From Roseovarius sp. (lineage in GTDB: Bacteria; Pseudomonadota; Alphaproteobacteria; Rhodobacterales; Rhodobacteraceae): a DNA stretch of 64,000 nt. The notes below the pieces were generated by a model. That model did not search any database. It was not told the DNA's origin and worked only from the letters and a program-made list of their open reading frames with translations. Position numbers and translations under genes: made by a program. Of this stretch, positions 42,713-54,457 are shown one piece after another (the first letter of the stretch is position 1; each line of letters starts with the position of its first letter). Location of the stretch: the NCBI GenBank assembly GCA_027493545.1, contig JAOSKR010000002.1, positions 434,001 to 498,000 on the forward strand, written 5' to 3'.

Positions 42713-42840
42713 GGATGCTAGGGGCATCCCGGGCAACGGACCTTCCGTCGTGGTGACATCTTCACCGTCTGCGAAGGTCTGTCCTCCGCAGGCAGACACC
42801 AGGTCTTTCGCGCCCCGGCGCGAACGGAGGGACGAAAAAC

Positions 42841-44713
42841 ATGAAACACCCAGTCCTGGCGGTCCTGACCGGATTGACCGCCGTTATTGCTCATCCAGCC
42901 ATTGCCGGGGAAGTCGTCGAACTCGACCCGATCATCGTCTCGGGCGGGCTCAGCCCGGTCGAGGCCGACCGCTACGGCCGTTCGGTCACGGTGCTGGATG
43001 GCGAGGAACTCGAGGAGCGCGGCATCAAGACCGTCCAGGAGGCGCTGCGCGCGGTGCCGGGCGTGTCGGTCAGCCGAGGCGGGCGGCAACTTTACCCAGG
43101 TGCGTATCCGCGGCGGCGAATCGAATCATACGCTGATCCTGATCGACGGGGTCGAGGCGGCGGGCGGGGACGGCGAGTACATCCTCAGCGGTCTCGACAT
43201 CGCCAATATCGAGCGCATCGAGGTGCTGCGCGGCCCGCAATCGGTCTATTACGGCTCCAACGCCTCGGCGGGGGTGATCAACATCATCACCCGGACCGGG
43301 GGCGAAGGCACCGAGTTCAGCGCGAGCGCCGAGGCGGGCAGCCACGGCAGCACCGGCACCTCGGTATTTGCCTCCGCGCGCGGCGCGCGCGGCGGGCTGT
43401 CGTTCAGCTTCTCCAACCGGCATGATGCCGGCTGGGATTTCTCGGGCGACAATGGCGAACGCGACCGGATCGACCGCGCCACGGCGATCCTCAAGGGCGA
43501 CATCCGGCTGGGCGAGAGCCTGACGCTGGGTTTCAACCTGCGCCGCTCGGACGAGCATTACGACTATGATGCGACCAATTTCCTGGCTGTCGACGCGGCG
43601 AGCTACGTCGTCGACGACCCCATGCTGTCCACGTCACGCGACGAAACCACCTTCAGCGCCTATGCCGAGCACGAGATGCTCGACGGCCGTCTGGCCCAGC
43701 GCCTGAGCTATGCGCTGACCGACAACACCGAGCACGATTACGTCGCCGTCGCCGGCCCGGTCAAGACCGGGACCGAGGCCTACAAGTACCGTCTCGGGCT
43801 GGGGCTCGACGGGGCGGCGGCGTCGGCCGCGCATCTGGTCAACCTGCTCGTTGAACATCAACAGGACAGCAGCAGCACCAACCCCCTCTTCCGGCGCATG
43901 TCCGACGCCGTCGCGGTGGAATATCGCGGCAGTTTCGCCAACGGGCTCGACGTTCAGGCCGGCGTCCGGTTCGAGGACAACAGCGTCTTTGCGGATGCCA
44001 CCACCTGGAACCTGGCGGCATCCTACGCCTTCGCAAACGGCGTGCGGGTACACGCCTCGGCCGGAACCGGCGTGGTCAACCCGACCTATTTCGAGCTTTT
44101 CACGACCTCGTTCGGCTTTACCGGCAACCCCAACCTGCAGCCCGAGACCAACGAGAGTTTCGATATCGGCGTCGAGGTGCCGTTCATGGACGGGCGCGGC
44201 ACGGTCGACGTGACCTATTTCAACGAGAACCTCGAGGACGAGATCACCGCCGTTCCCACCGGTCCCGGCACCTTTTCGTTCATCAACCAGTTCGGCACCA
44301 GCTCCCGCGAGGGGGTCGAGGTCGAGGGCCGATTCGCGGCGACCGACGCCATCGACCTGCGGCTTTCCTACACCTATCTCGACGCCGGGGATCCGGGCGG
44401 CACGGTCGAGCTGCGCCGGCCCAAACACGAGCTGGGCCTCGGCGTCACCGCGCGGACCTTTGGCGGGCGCGGTTCGGTGACGGCGGATGTCCGGCATGTC
44501 GCCGACAACACCGACGCCCGCTTCTTCCCGCCCTTCACGCCGGCCCGGTTGCCCGACTACACTGTCGTCAACCTGTCGGCGCGCCTGGCGGTGACCGACG
44601 ATGTCGATGCCACCTTGCGGATCGAGAACCTGCTGGACGAGACCTATTCGGATGTCTGGGGCTATGTCGGGCGTGACCGCACGATCCATGTCGGGTTCGA
44701 TGCGAACTGGTAG
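42841..44713 (+). CDS. btuB: TonB-dependent vitamin B12 receptor BtuB (one frameshift)
   Basis: Outer-membrane barrel importing cobalamin. Start MKHPVLAVLTGLTAVIAHPAIAGEVVELDPIIVSGG: signal peptide then the TonB-box region. One shift near 43080 joins GVSVSRG to the plug motif GGNFTQVRIRGGESNHTLILIDGVEA and the family LRGPQSVYYGSNASAGVINIITR. The barrel ends YVGRDRTIHVGFDANW. About 623 residues. Under the cobalamin riboswitch and followed by btuF with a short overlap. The break is probably an error. Confidence 0.92.
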
Positions 44714-45548
44714 GTTCCTCGCGACCTGCTGCCTGGCATGGATGCTGGCGGCGTTCGAGGTCGGGGCGGACGCGCCCCGGCCGGCGCGGGTGGTGTCGAT
44801 CAACCTGTGCACCGACCAGCTGGCGATGATGCTGGCGGACGAGGGTCAGCTCTGGTCGGTCTCCGATCTCGCGCTCGACCCGCGCGCATCGGCCATGACC
44901 GCCGAGGCGGCGGGATACGTCATCAACCACGCCCGCGCCGAAGAGGTCTTCGTGATGCGCCCGGACCTGGTGCTGGGCGGGGCCTATTCCACCCGCGCCA
45001 CCGTCTCGATGCTGCGCCGGCTGGGGCTCCGGGTGGAGTTGTTCACGCCCGCGAACTCGCTGGCGGACGTGCGCGATCAGATTGTCCGGATGGGCGAAGT
45101 GCTGGGCCGGCAGGCGGCGGCAGAAGCGATGCTGGCCGATTTCGACGCCCGGCTGGCGCGCCTGAGGGCCGAGGTCGCCCGCCGCCCCGAGGCGATACTC
45201 TATTACGCCAATGGCTATACCACCGGCGACCGCACGCTCGCCGGCCAGATCCTGCTGGAGGCGGGGTTTTCCAACGCCGCCAGCGCGCTGGGCTACCGGT
45301 CGGGGATGAACCTGCCGCTCGAGATGCTGGCGATGTCCGATCCCGAGACCGTGATCACCGGGCAGAGTTATCCCGGCGCGTCGCGATCCGAGGAAATCCT
45401 GACGCATCCGGTGGTCGAGGTGCTGCGCGCCACCCGCCCGAGCGCCACCATGACCGATGCCGACTGGGTCTGCGGTACGCCCCATGTGCTGCACGCGATC
45501 GAAGGGCTTGCCGGGTTGCGCCGCGAGATGACGGGGTCGGGCGGATGA
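44700..45548 (+). CDS. btuF: Periplasmic B12-binding protein BtuF
   Basis: 282 residues; start ATG 44700 overlaps the btuB stop. Signal peptide MRTGRFLATCCLAWMLAAFEVGADA, then RVVSINLCTDQLAMMLADEGQL, typical of class III substrate-binding proteins. A long central helix is followed by TVITGQSYPGASRSEEILTHPVVEVLRATRP. Delivers cobalamin to BtuCD. Intact. Overlaps btuC by 4 bases. Confidence 0.88.
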   Translation: MRTGRFLATCCLAWMLAAFEVGADAPRPARVVSINLCTDQLAMMLADEGQLWSVSDLALDPRASAMTAEAAGYVINHARAEEVFVMRPDLVLGGAYSTRATVSMLRRLGLRVELFTPANSLADVRDQIVRMGEVLGRQAAAEAMLADFDARLARLRAEVARRPEAILYYANGYTTGDRTLAGQILLEAGFSNAASALGYRSGMNLPLEMLAMSDPETVITGQSYPGASRSEEILTHPVVEVLRATRPSATMTDADWVCGTPHVLHAIEGLAGLRREMTGSGG

Positions 45549-46524
45549 CCCGCCTCGCGGTCATTCTGGGGCTGCTGACCGCAGGTCTCTTCGTGGCGTC
45601 GGTGGTGACCGGGCCGGCGGATATCGGTCCGGTTCAGGGGCTTTGGGCGCTCATTGCCGACGATGGCGGTCCGGCGACGCTGGTGATGCGCGAAATCCGG
45701 CTGCCGCGGGCGCTGCTGGCGGCGATGATCGGCGCCAGCCTGGGGCTCGCGGGCGCGGCGTTGCAGGGCTACCTGCGCAACCCGCTGGCCGAACCGGGGC
45801 TGATCGGGGTTTCGGGGTCGGCGGCGCTCGGTGCGGTGCTGGCGATCCATACCGGGCTTGCGGGGGCCATCGCGCTGGCGCTGCCGGTGGCGGCGCTTGC
45901 CGGCGCGCTCGCCGGCGTCGGGCTGGTGGTGGCGCTGGCCGGGCCGCGGGGGACGTCGCTCACGCTAATCCTCGCGGGGATCGCGGTCTCGGCGCTCGCG
46001 GCGGCGCTGAGTTCGCTGGTGCTGAACCTTTCGCCCAACCCTTACGCCGCCAGTGAAATCGTGTTCTGGATGATGGGATCACTCGCCGACCGGTCGATGA
46101 CGCATCTGTGGCTGGCGCTGCCGTTCACGCTGGCGGGATGGGTGCTGCTGGCCGGGCTTGGGCGCGGGCTCGACGCGCTGACGCTGGGCGAGGACGCGGC
46201 CCGCGCGATGGGTATCGGCGTGGACCGGCTGCGGCTGGTGCTGGTCATCGGGACCGCGCTGGTGGTGGGCTCGGCCACGGCGGTGGCGGGCGCCATCGGC
46301 TTTGTCGGGCTGGTGGTGCCGCACGTGCTACGCCCGCTGGTGGGCGCGCGCCCGTCGCGGCTGCTGTGGGCGTCGGGCCTGGGCGGGGCGGCGATGGTGC
46401 TGGCGGCCGACATCGCGGTGCGGGTGATCCTGCCGGGCCGCGATCTCAAGCTCGGGGTGCTGACGGCGCTGGTGGGGGCGCCGCTCTTTCTGCATCTCAT
46501 CCTCAAGCTGCGGAGGGAGCGGAT

Positions 46525-46528
<4 letters not shown>
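45545..46528 (+). CDS. btuC: Vitamin B12 ABC permease BtuC
   Basis: 327 residues, about ten membrane helices; ATG 45545 overlaps the btuF stop. FecCD-family motifs are LPRALLAAMIGASLGLAGAALQGYLRNPLAEPGLIGVSGSAALGAVL (about residues 50-97) and GAIGFVGLVVPHVLRPLVGARPSR (about 238), the cytoplasmic coupling loop. Intact. Part of the btuBFCD operon. Confidence 0.93.
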
Positions 46529-47279
<751 letters not shown>

Positions 47280-47283
<4 letters not shown>

Positions 47284-47381
47284 GCGCAAAGACGCTACCC
47301 GCCGGGATGCGGCTGATTCCGCGCATGCGGCCTTGTCCGCGGATCGAGGCGGTCCGGGCCCGCCGCATGGGCCGACAATGA
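47280..47381 (+). CDS. Possible 33-residue protein at the end of the btu operon
   Basis: ATG 47280 overlaps the btuD stop in ATGA form, as in the other junctions of this operon. The peptide MSAKTLPAGMRLIPRMRPCP is Arg/Met/Pro-rich with no family resemblance. It could be a real small gene, the start of a longer gene truncated by a shift, or chance. Low confidence. Confidence 0.25.
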
Positions 47382-47513
47382 CCCGCCCGGCGTGTCGAGA
47401 CCGACCTGTTCGGGTCATCCGGCCGGAAAAATCACGACAAGGTTGATTGCGCCGGAAAACCGGCCCAACCTAGGCCACGCGCTGGAGGAGCGTGCGGAAA
47501 TCTGGAGGGTTCC

Positions 47514-48843
47514 ATGAAACTGAAACACCTGGCCCTGGCGTCGCTGGCCGCGACCGGCCTTGCCGCCGGCACGGCGCTGGCGGCGGGAACGATCACGGTC
47601 ATCACGTCCTATCCCGATCTGATGACCGGCCCGATCGAGGCCGCCTTCGAGGCGGCCCATCCCGAATACAATCTCGAGATCCTGAACAAGAAGACCTCGG
47701 CCGGGGTGAAATACCTTCAGGAAATCGCCGGCGACAACACCGCCGACATCTTCTGGGCCTCGGCGCCCGACGCCTTCGAGGTCCTGAAGAATGGCGACCT
47801 CCTCGCCCGCGTCGAGATCGCCTCCGAAGGCATTCCCGAAAAGATCGGAGCCTATCCGCTCAACGATCCCGACGGGTATTATTTCGGCTTCGCCGCCGCC
47901 GGCTACGGCATCATGTGGAACGAACGCTACCTCAAGGCGCACGATCTGGAGCCCGCCCGCGAGTGGGAGGATCTGACCCGGCCGGAATATCACGGCCATG
48001 TCGGCATGTCGGCACCATCACGTTCGGGCACGACGCACCTGACCGTCGAGACCCTGCTGCAGGGCGACGGCTGGGACGAGGGCTGGGCCAAGTGGAAGTG
48101 GATCGCCGGCAACTTCGCCACCGTGACCGAGCGCAGCTTCGGCGTGCCCGACGGGGTCAACACCGGCAATTTCGGCCTTGGCATCGTGATCGACTTCTTC
48201 GGCTTTTCGTCCAGGGCATCGGGCTTTCCGGTCGATTTCGCCTATCCCACGATCACCGCGCTGGTGCCGGCCAACATCGCCGTGGTCAAGAACGCCCCCA
48301 ACGCCCAGGGCGCCGTCGCCTTCATCGAATACCTGCTGACACCCGAGGGCCAGTCGGTGCTGCTCGATCCGGCGATCATGCGGCTGCCGATCAACCCCGG
48401 GACCTATGCCGAGGCGCCGGAAGGATTTCCCAACCCGTTCGAGGATTCGAGCATCGGCGCGACCGTGAAGTTCGACGTCGAGAAGTCGGGCGCGCGCTAT
48501 AACCTCGTGAACTCGATGTTCGACGTGATGATCACCTACCGGCTCGACGATCTGCGCGCCGCCGTGGGCGCGATCCGAGGCGGCCGAGAAAAGGCACGCC
48601 GGCGGCGACAATGCCGAGGCCATGGCGCTCATTGCCGAGGCCCGCGGCCTGATCGAGGCCAACCCGATCGACGAGGCAAGAAGCCTCGATCCCGATTTCA
48701 CCTCGGTCTTCACCAAGAAGCGCAAGAAGGCCACCGACACCGTCGAGGGCCGCCAGGCCGAGGTCGAGCGGGAATGGGATGCGATGGTGGTCGCAAACTA
48801 CCGCCGCGCCCGCGAACTGGCCGACAAGGCCGCCGCCATGTGA
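47514..48843 (+). CDS. ABC transporter substrate-binding protein, iron/phosphate-ester type (one frameshift)
   Basis: Periplasmic binding protein of the FbpA/AfuA group, about 440 residues. Start MKLKHLALASLAATGLAAGTALAAGTITVITSYPDLMTGPI: signal peptide cleaved at ALA-AGT. Motifs KTSAGVKYLQEIAGDNTADIFWAS, GYGIMWNERYLKAHDL and the transporter-typical AFIEYLLTPEGQSVLLDP. A shift near 48580 continues into EAAEKRHAGGDNAEAMALIAEARGLIEANPID and ends KAAAM at 48843. That alpha-helical C-terminal extension is unusual for FbpA. Substrate unproven. Confidence 0.8.
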
Positions 48844-48937
48844 CCGGTCTGCCGGCCCGGACAGGGCCGGCAACGCCACCGCCCTCGCCGCCGCCGGATG
48901 GCGAGGGCATCCGCGCCCCCGGGGAAGGTGACACAGA

Positions 48938-50692
48938 ATGCCCAGCCGTCATACCTCGCCCGTCCGCGGCGGCGGCGGAATCGCCGATCGCCTGCCGCGT
49001 TGGCTGGTGCCCAACCTGTCGGGCATGCATCTGGTCGCGGCCTTCATCGCGCTTTTGCTGATCGGGCTGCTGCTGGTGCCGGTGGCGCAGGTGATGATCG
49101 TCGCCTTCCAGAACCCCGCCACCGGGGCGGCGACGCTGAACAATTTCGTCGACTTCTTCCGCAGCGCGCTGTTTCGGGAAAGCTTCTGGAACTCGTTCTA
49201 CGTCTCGGTGGTCTCGGTGGTGGTGGCGACCGCGATCGCGCTGCCGCTGGCCTATATCACCACGCGGTTCCATTTCGCCGGCTCCGCCCTGATCCAGAGC
49301 CTGGGCTTCATCCCGCTGATCATGCCGCCCTTCGTCGGCGCCGTGGCGATGCAGCTGATCTTCGGGCGCAACGGCACCGTCAACCTGCTGCTGCGCGAGC
49401 ATCTGGGCTTCGACCTGCCCTTCATGGAGGGGCTGAACGGCGTCATCCTGGTGCAGTCGATCCACTATTTCCCGTTCATCCTGATCAACCTGTCGGCCTC
49501 GCTGCGCAACATCGACCGCTCGATGGAGGAGGCGGCGCAGAATCTCGGATCGCACGGGATGCGGCTGTTCCGGCGGATCGTCTTTCCGCTGGCGATGCCG
49601 GGCTACATCGCCGGGGCGGCGCTAGTCTTCATCAAGGTGTTCGACGATCTCGGCACGCCGCTGCTGCTCGACGTCAACAATATGCTGGCGCCGCAGGCCT
49701 ATCTGCGGATTTCGTCGATCGGCATCAGCGACCCGATGGGATACGTCATTTCGGTCATCCTGGTGGTGTTCTCGGTGCTCTCGCTCTGGATCTCGTTCCT
49801 GTTCATGCGCGGGCGCGATTACGCCACCGTGCAGAAGGGCGGCGGCGGCATGGCCCGGCGCGAGCTCGGGCCGGCCGAAAAGGTGCTGGCCTACGCGGTG
49901 GTGATCTTCATCCTGCTGCTGGTCCTGACCCCGCATGTCGGGCTGATGCTGCTGTCGTTCGGCACGATCTGGTCGTTCGCGCCGCTGCCCGACGGCTATA
50001 CGCTGCAAAACTACGTGGCGATGTGGGAGGGCTCGCGGATATTCATCATGAACACGCTGCTCTATGCCGGCATCGCCGCCACCGCCGACGTGATCCCGGG
50101 CGTCGCCATCGCCTATATCGTGCTGCGCACACGGATATTCGGGCGCCACGGGCTCGACTATCTCGCCACCGCCGCGCTCGCGGTGCCCGGCGTGGTGCTC
50201 GGGATCGGCTATCTGCGCACCTTCCACAGCCTCGATGTGCCGTTTGTCGGCAAGCCGCTGGCAAGCTGGTGGGTGGTGATCGTGCTGGCGCTGACGATCC
50301 GCCGGCTGCCCTATGCGCTGAGGGCCTGCATGGCGGCGCTGCAGCAGGTCAGCCTGGCGCTGGAGGAGGCCGCCGAAAGCCTCGGCGCGACCAGACGGCG
50401 CACCATCCACAAGATCGTCGTGCCGCTGATGAAGGGGGGGCTTCTGGCGGGGTTCATCACCAGCTTCGCCACCGCGGCGGTCGAGCTGTCGGCGACCATC
50501 ATGCTGGTCGGCTCGAGCCGCGATGCGCCGCTCTCCTACGGTATCTACCTCTTCATGCAGACCCCCTCGGGGCGGGGCGCGGGCGCCGCGCTGGGCATGG
50601 TGGCCGTGGTGCTGGTCGCCATCGGCACGGTGATCACCCAGTTCGTCATCGAACGCGACAAGAAGACCAGGGCTTCGGGCGATCAGCGCTGA
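48938..50692 (+). CDS. Fused two-domain ABC permease (FbpB-like)
   Basis: 584 residues, about 12 membrane segments, two BPD permease domains in one chain. EAA loops are EEAAQNLGSHGMRLFRRIVFPLAMPGY (about residue 200) and EEAAESLGATRRRTIHKIVVPLMKGG (about 480). Fits the FbpB/AfuB pattern in which one protein supplies both half-channels. Intact. Preceded by 95 GC-rich bases, followed 18 bases later by the ATPase. Confidence 0.9.
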   Translation: MPSRHTSPVRGGGGIADRLPRWLVPNLSGMHLVAAFIALLLIGLLLVPVAQVMIVAFQNPATGAATLNNFVDFFRSALFRESFWNSFYVSVVSVVVATAIALPLAYITTRFHFAGSALIQSLGFIPLIMPPFVGAVAMQLIFGRNGTVNLLLREHLGFDLPFMEGLNGVILVQSIHYFPFILINLSASLRNIDRSMEEAAQNLGSHGMRLFRRIVFPLAMPGYIAGAALVFIKVFDDLGTPLLLDVNNMLAPQAYLRISSIGISDPMGYVISVILVVFSVLSLWISFLFMRGRDYATVQKGGGGMARRELGPAEKVLAYAVVIFILLLVLTPHVGLMLLSFGTIWSFAPLPDGYTLQNYVAMWEGSRIFIMNTLLYAGIAATADVIPGVAIAYIVLRTRIFGRHGLDYLATAALAVPGVVLGIGYLRTFHSLDVPFVGKPLASWWVVIVLALTIRRLPYALRACMAALQQVSLALEEAAESLGATRRRTIHKIVVPLMKGGLLAGFITSFATAAVELSATIMLVGSSRDAPLSYGIYLFMQTPSGRGAGAALGMVAVVLVAIGTVITQFVIERDKKTRASGDQR

Positions 50693-50710
50693 GGCAGGAG
50701 AAAGGAAAGC

Positions 50711-51760
50711 ATGGCCCAGACCGGCATCACGATCGAAGACCTGCACCTGTCATTCGGCGACACCGATGTGCTGCGCGGCGTCGACCTCGACATCCGTCCC
50801 GGCGAGTTCTTCGCCTTTCTCGGCCCCTCGGGGTCGGGCAAGTCGACGCTCCTGCGCGCCATCGCCGGGTTCGGACCGCGCCCGCGCGGACGCATCCTCA
50901 TCGGCGGGCGCGAGGTGCTCGATCTCGCCCCCTGGGCCCGCAATGTCGGCATGGTATTCCAGTCCTACGCGCTCTGGCCGCATATGAGCGTGCGCGACAA
51001 CGTCGCCTTCGGCCTGCGCGAGCGGCGGGTACCGGCGCGCCAGATCAGGGACCGGGTCGATGCCGCGCTCGATCTCGTCGGGCTCGGGCATCTCGACGAG
51101 CGCATGCCCAACCAGCTTTCGGGCGGGCAGCAGCAGCGCATCGCGCTGGCGCGCACCATCGTGGTGGAGCCCGAGGTGCTGCTCCTCGACGAGCCGCTGT
51201 CGAACCTCGACGCCTCGCTGCGGGTGCAGATGCGGCGCGAACTGCTGGGGTTGCAGCGCAAGCTCGGGCTGACGACGATCTTCGTCACCCACGATCAGGA
51301 AGAGGCCAACACCACCTCGGACCGGATGGCGGTGCTCGATGGCGGCGTGATCCAGCAGATCGGCACCCCGCAGGAACTCTACGACCAGCCCGCCAACCTC
51401 TTCGTCGCCGGGTTTTTGGGCACCGCCAACATCTTCGAGGGCCGGATCGAGACCGATGGGGACGGTGTGCGCTTTCACACCCGCACCGGCGAGGTGCTGA
51501 CACTGCCCGAAGCGGGCGGCGAGGGCGCCAACCTGGTCTTGCGTCCGCAGAACATCTCGATGACCCTGGCGCCGCGGGAAGGCGGGCTGAGGGGCGAGGT
51601 GCTGCACCGCGAATTCCTTGGCAGCCAGATCCGCTATCTGGTCAGGGCGGCGGGCACCGAGATCGTCGTCGACCAGAGCCACAGCGCCGGCCGGGACTGG
51701 TTCGAGACCGGCGCACAGGTCCATCTCGTGGTCAACACCGCGAGCGCGGTGGTTCTCTAG
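50711..51760 (+). CDS. ABC transporter ATPase, FbpC/AfuC-like
   Basis: 349 residues. Walker A GPSGSGKSTLLRAIAGFG (about residue 39), Q-loop FQSYALWPHMSVRDNVAFGL, signature LSGGQQQRIALARTIVVEPEVLLLDEPLSNLD (about 138-169), switch His in TIFVTHDQEEA, and a C-terminal TOBE domain (LVLRPQNISMTLAPREG). Intact. Belongs with the permease and binding protein. Confidence 0.92.
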   Translation: MAQTGITIEDLHLSFGDTDVLRGVDLDIRPGEFFAFLGPSGSGKSTLLRAIAGFGPRPRGRILIGGREVLDLAPWARNVGMVFQSYALWPHMSVRDNVAFGLRERRVPARQIRDRVDAALDLVGLGHLDERMPNQLSGGQQQRIALARTIVVEPEVLLLDEPLSNLDASLRVQMRRELLGLQRKLGLTTIFVTHDQEEANTTSDRMAVLDGGVIQQIGTPQELYDQPANLFVAGFLGTANIFEGRIETDGDGVRFHTRTGEVLTLPEAGGEGANLVLRPQNISMTLAPREGGLRGEVLHREFLGSQIRYLVRAAGTEIVVDQSHSAGRDWFETGAQVHLVVNTASAVVL

Positions 51761-51793
51761 CAATTCAGCCCCAGAAAATCAGGAAGAAAAAGA

Positions 51794-52372
51794 ATGCTCA
51801 AGGCACCCGATGTCTATCTGCTGCGTCATGGCGAAACCGTCTGGAACAAGGCCGGGCGCATCCAGGGGCGGATGAACTCCGACCTGACCGAACGCGGCCG
51901 CGAACAGGCCAGAACCCAGGCCGCGATCCTGCGCCGCGTCGGGCCCGACCTCGACGCGGTGGGCCGGTTCTGCAGCCCTCTCACGCGGACCCGCGAGACC
52001 GCCGCGCTGGCGCTCGGGGGGCGCGGCGTGACCATCGACGAGCGCCTGATCGAGATCGGCTGCGGTGACTGGGAGGGGCTGACCCCGACTGAGCGCGCGC
52101 GGCGCGACCCCGCCATCACGGCCCGCTGCAAGACCGATCTCGACCTCTATTTCAACGCGCCCGGCAGCGAGGGCCTGCCGGCGTTGCAGCAGCGCGTCGC
52201 GAGCTTTCTCGGCGATCTGACCGGCCCGGCGGTGATCGTCTCGCACAAGGTGGTGCTGATCGTCATGCGCGGCCTTCTGACCGGGCTGCCCGACGACCGC
52301 CTCGGCGAACTGGTCTCGACCCAGGGCACGGTCATCCATGTCGCAAGGGGCGCGGAACGCCATCACGAATGA
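51794..52372 (+). CDS. Histidine phosphatase (phosphoglycerate mutase-like)
   Basis: 192 residues. The RHG catalytic motif is VYLLRHGETVWNKAGRIQGRMNSDLTERGREQA (residues 6-38). GCGDWEGLTP supplies the Glu region and VIVSHKVVLIVMRGLL the second catalytic His (about residue 153). Lies 33 bases after the ATPase, so is probably part of the transporter operon. Co-location suggests the transporter imports a phosphorylated compound that this enzyme hydrolyses; it is predicted cytoplasmic. Intact. Confidence 0.85.
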   Translation: MLKAPDVYLLRHGETVWNKAGRIQGRMNSDLTERGREQARTQAAILRRVGPDLDAVGRFCSPLTRTRETAALALGGRGVTIDERLIEIGCGDWEGLTPTERARRDPAITARCKTDLDLYFNAPGSEGLPALQQRVASFLGDLTGPAVIVSHKVVLIVMRGLLTGLPDDRLGELVSTQGTVIHVARGAERHHE

Positions 52373-52401
52373 GCGCCGGCGCGGCCTGCCGGCAACCGGC
52401 C

Positions 52402-53451
52402 TCAGCCGGCCTCCCGGACCTGCCAGAAGACCTCGAAGCCGGGGTCGAACACCGTCACCGGCCCATCGCCGGTGGCAATCCGCGCGGGCCAGCGGGCAGG
52501 GGTGTCGCGCCGCTCCAGCGTGATCGTGCCCTCGTTGACCGGGAGCCCGTAAAAGGCGGGCCCATGGCGGCAGGCGAACCCTTCGAGCCGGTCGAGCGCG
52601 TCCTCCTCCTCGAAGACATGCGCGAGGATCGCCAGCGCATTGGGCGCGGTGAAACAGCCGGCACAGCCGCAGGCCGCCTCTTTCGCCGCGTCCGGGTGCG
52701 GCGCGCTGTCGGTGCCCAGAAAGAACCGCGCATCGCCCGAGACGGCGGCGGCGCGCAGCGCCAGGCGGTGCGCCTCGCGCTTGGCCACCGGCAGGCAGTA
52801 GTAATGCGGCCGGATGCCGCCTGCCAGGATGTGGTTGCGGTTGATCACCAGGTGATGAACCGTGAGCGTCGCCGCAAGGCCCGTGTCGTGGGCGCGCACA
52901 TAGTCGACGCCCTCGCGGGTGGTGACGTGTTCCAGCACCACCCGCAGCCCCGGCGTGGCTCGGCGCAGGGGGTCGAGCACGCGCTCGATGAAGACCGCCT
53001 CGCGGTCGAAGATGTCGACCTCCGGATCGGTTACCTCGCCGTGCACGCAAAGCGGGATGCCGGCACCGGCCATTGCCTCGAGCACTCCGCGAACCCGGTC
53101 GAAATCGGTCACCCCCGAGGCCGAATTGGTGGTCGCCCCGGCGGGGTAGAGCTTGACCGCGGTGACGATGCCGTCGGCGTGGGCGCGGACCACGTCGGCG
53201 GGGTCCGTCTCTTCGGTCAGATAGAGTGTCATCAGCGGCGTGAAATCGCGGCCCTCGGGGCGCGCGGCGAGGATGCGCTCGCGGTAGGCGGCGGCCTCTG
53301 CGCCGGTCACCACCGGCGGCACGAGGTTGGGCATGATGATGGCGCGGGCGAAATCGCGCGCACTTTCGGAACAGACGGCCGCCAGCATGGCGCCGTCGCG
53401 CAGATGCAGGTGCCAGTCGTCGGGGCGGGGCAGGATCAGGTGGCGGGTCAT
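52402..53451 (-). CDS. pyrC: Dihydroorotase, class II
   Basis: Third step of pyrimidine synthesis. 349 residues. Zn-binding HLH is in [14 protein letters not shown] (residues 9-22), the carboxylated Lys in [15 protein letters not shown] (about residue 100), further His in LCVHGEVTD and [12 protein letters not shown], and the catalytic Asp in [16 protein letters not shown] (about 246). Intact. Convergent with the phosphatase across 29 bases that include a GC-rich inverted repeat. Confidence 0.95.
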   Translation of the reverse strand: MTRHLILPRPDDWHLHLRDGAMLAAVCSESARDFARAIIMPNLVPPVVTGAEAAAYRERILAARPEGRDFTPLMTLYLTEETDPADVVRAHADGIVTAVKLYPAGATTNSASGVTDFDRVRGVLEAMAGAGIPLCVHGEVTDPEVDIFDREAVFIERVLDPLRRATPGLRVVLEHVTTREGVDYVRAHDTGLAATLTVHHLVINRNHILAGGIRPHYYCLPVAKREAHRLALRAAAVSGDARFFLGTDSAPHPDAAKEAACGCAGCFTAPNALAILAHVFEEEDALDRLEGFACRHGPAFYGLPVNEGTITLERRDTPARWPARIATGDGPVTVFDPGFEVFWQVREAG

Positions 53452-53492
53452 GCGCCGGGCTTACACGGTCGCGCGGCCGCAGGCCAGAGGGC

Positions 53493-54457
53493 TCAGGCCC
53501 CGTCGTCGGCGCCGTCTTCGCCGGGCGTGTCGTCGAGCGCGGCCAGCGCGGCCGCGTGCGCCTTGCGGAAGGGCCGGGCGTTGCGCCGCCCGAGCACCGA
53601 GTCGCACAGCATCAGCACCAGCCTGTGCCGGCCGGCATACTGCAGATGCTGCAGCAGGGAGAACTGATAGGCCGCGTAGTCCTGCCGCTTGCGCAAAAGC
53701 CTTGCCAGGCCGGTTTCGGTCAGCTTGTCCGAGCTGAGCCGCGCCAGCATCCGGTAGAGCACCTGCATGCCCATGAAAGCGGCTTCGAGATCGGGCCCGC
53801 AGAAACGCGCGCGCGCGCGCATCACGTTGGGACGGGTGAAGAGCGCCGCATGCATGGCGTCGAGTTCGTCGCGCGGGTCGTAGATCACCACCGCCCGGTC
53901 GGCGGCGTCCAGCATGTCGGGCGCATAGCCGAAACGCGAGGTGAAATCGGTCCGCCGCATGTGGCGGAAACGGTCGTCCCATTCGGTCACCCGCGGGTCG
54001 AGCGTGGCCTGCGGCTGCAACGCCAGCACCCGCGCGCCGGGTGCTGCCACCGAATAGGCGGCGGCGGCATAGCCGCCGGGCCCCGCGCCGTAAAAAGATC
54101 ACCTGCCCGAATTCCTCGAAGAAGCCGTCGTCGATCAGCCGGTCGAAGAACCCCCAGACGCGGGGGTCGCGAAACCAGGTGTCGCCATCGCTCACCAGCG
54201 ACAGCTGCGACCAGCCCAGCGCCTCCATCAGCTCCCAGCCAACGGGATGCGCCCGGCCCGAGCGCGCCCGGATCGCATCGATGCTCTCGAAGGCCACCAG
54301 CAGCACCGGCCCTTTCTCGACGAACACGGCCGCATGCCGCCGGCCCAGCCGCTCGGCAAAGCCGTTCTCGCCGGGCACCCCTGGCGATCCCTTCGCACCA
54401 GCCGTCCCAGCCGAGCCCGCTCAGGTCGGTCGTCAAGGGGCTCACGCTCTGCTGCAT
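53493..54457 (-). CDS. Conserved Rhodobacteraceae protein, often labelled PAPS reductase (frameshifted)
   Basis: About 321 residues joined from MQQSVSPLTTDLSGLGWDGW (54457), shifting near 54375 to PGENGFAERLGRRHAAVFVEKGPVLLVAFESIDAIR and near 54090 to YSVAAPGARVLALQPQATLDPRVTEWDDRFRHMRRTDFTSRFGYAPDMLD. I recall this type as widely annotated phosphoadenosine phosphosulfate reductase, but no PP-loop is visible. The middle join reads GAGPGGYAAAAYS-like, an alpha/beta nucleotide-like or hydrolase-like turn. Function unknown. Ends next to pyrC, same strand. Confidence 0.6.

Noticed and set aside
48898..52068. Plus-strand open frame of 1056 residues across the transporter operon
   Set aside because: Arg/Ala/Pro-rich shadow of the permease and ATPase genes, which have intact motifs in other frames.
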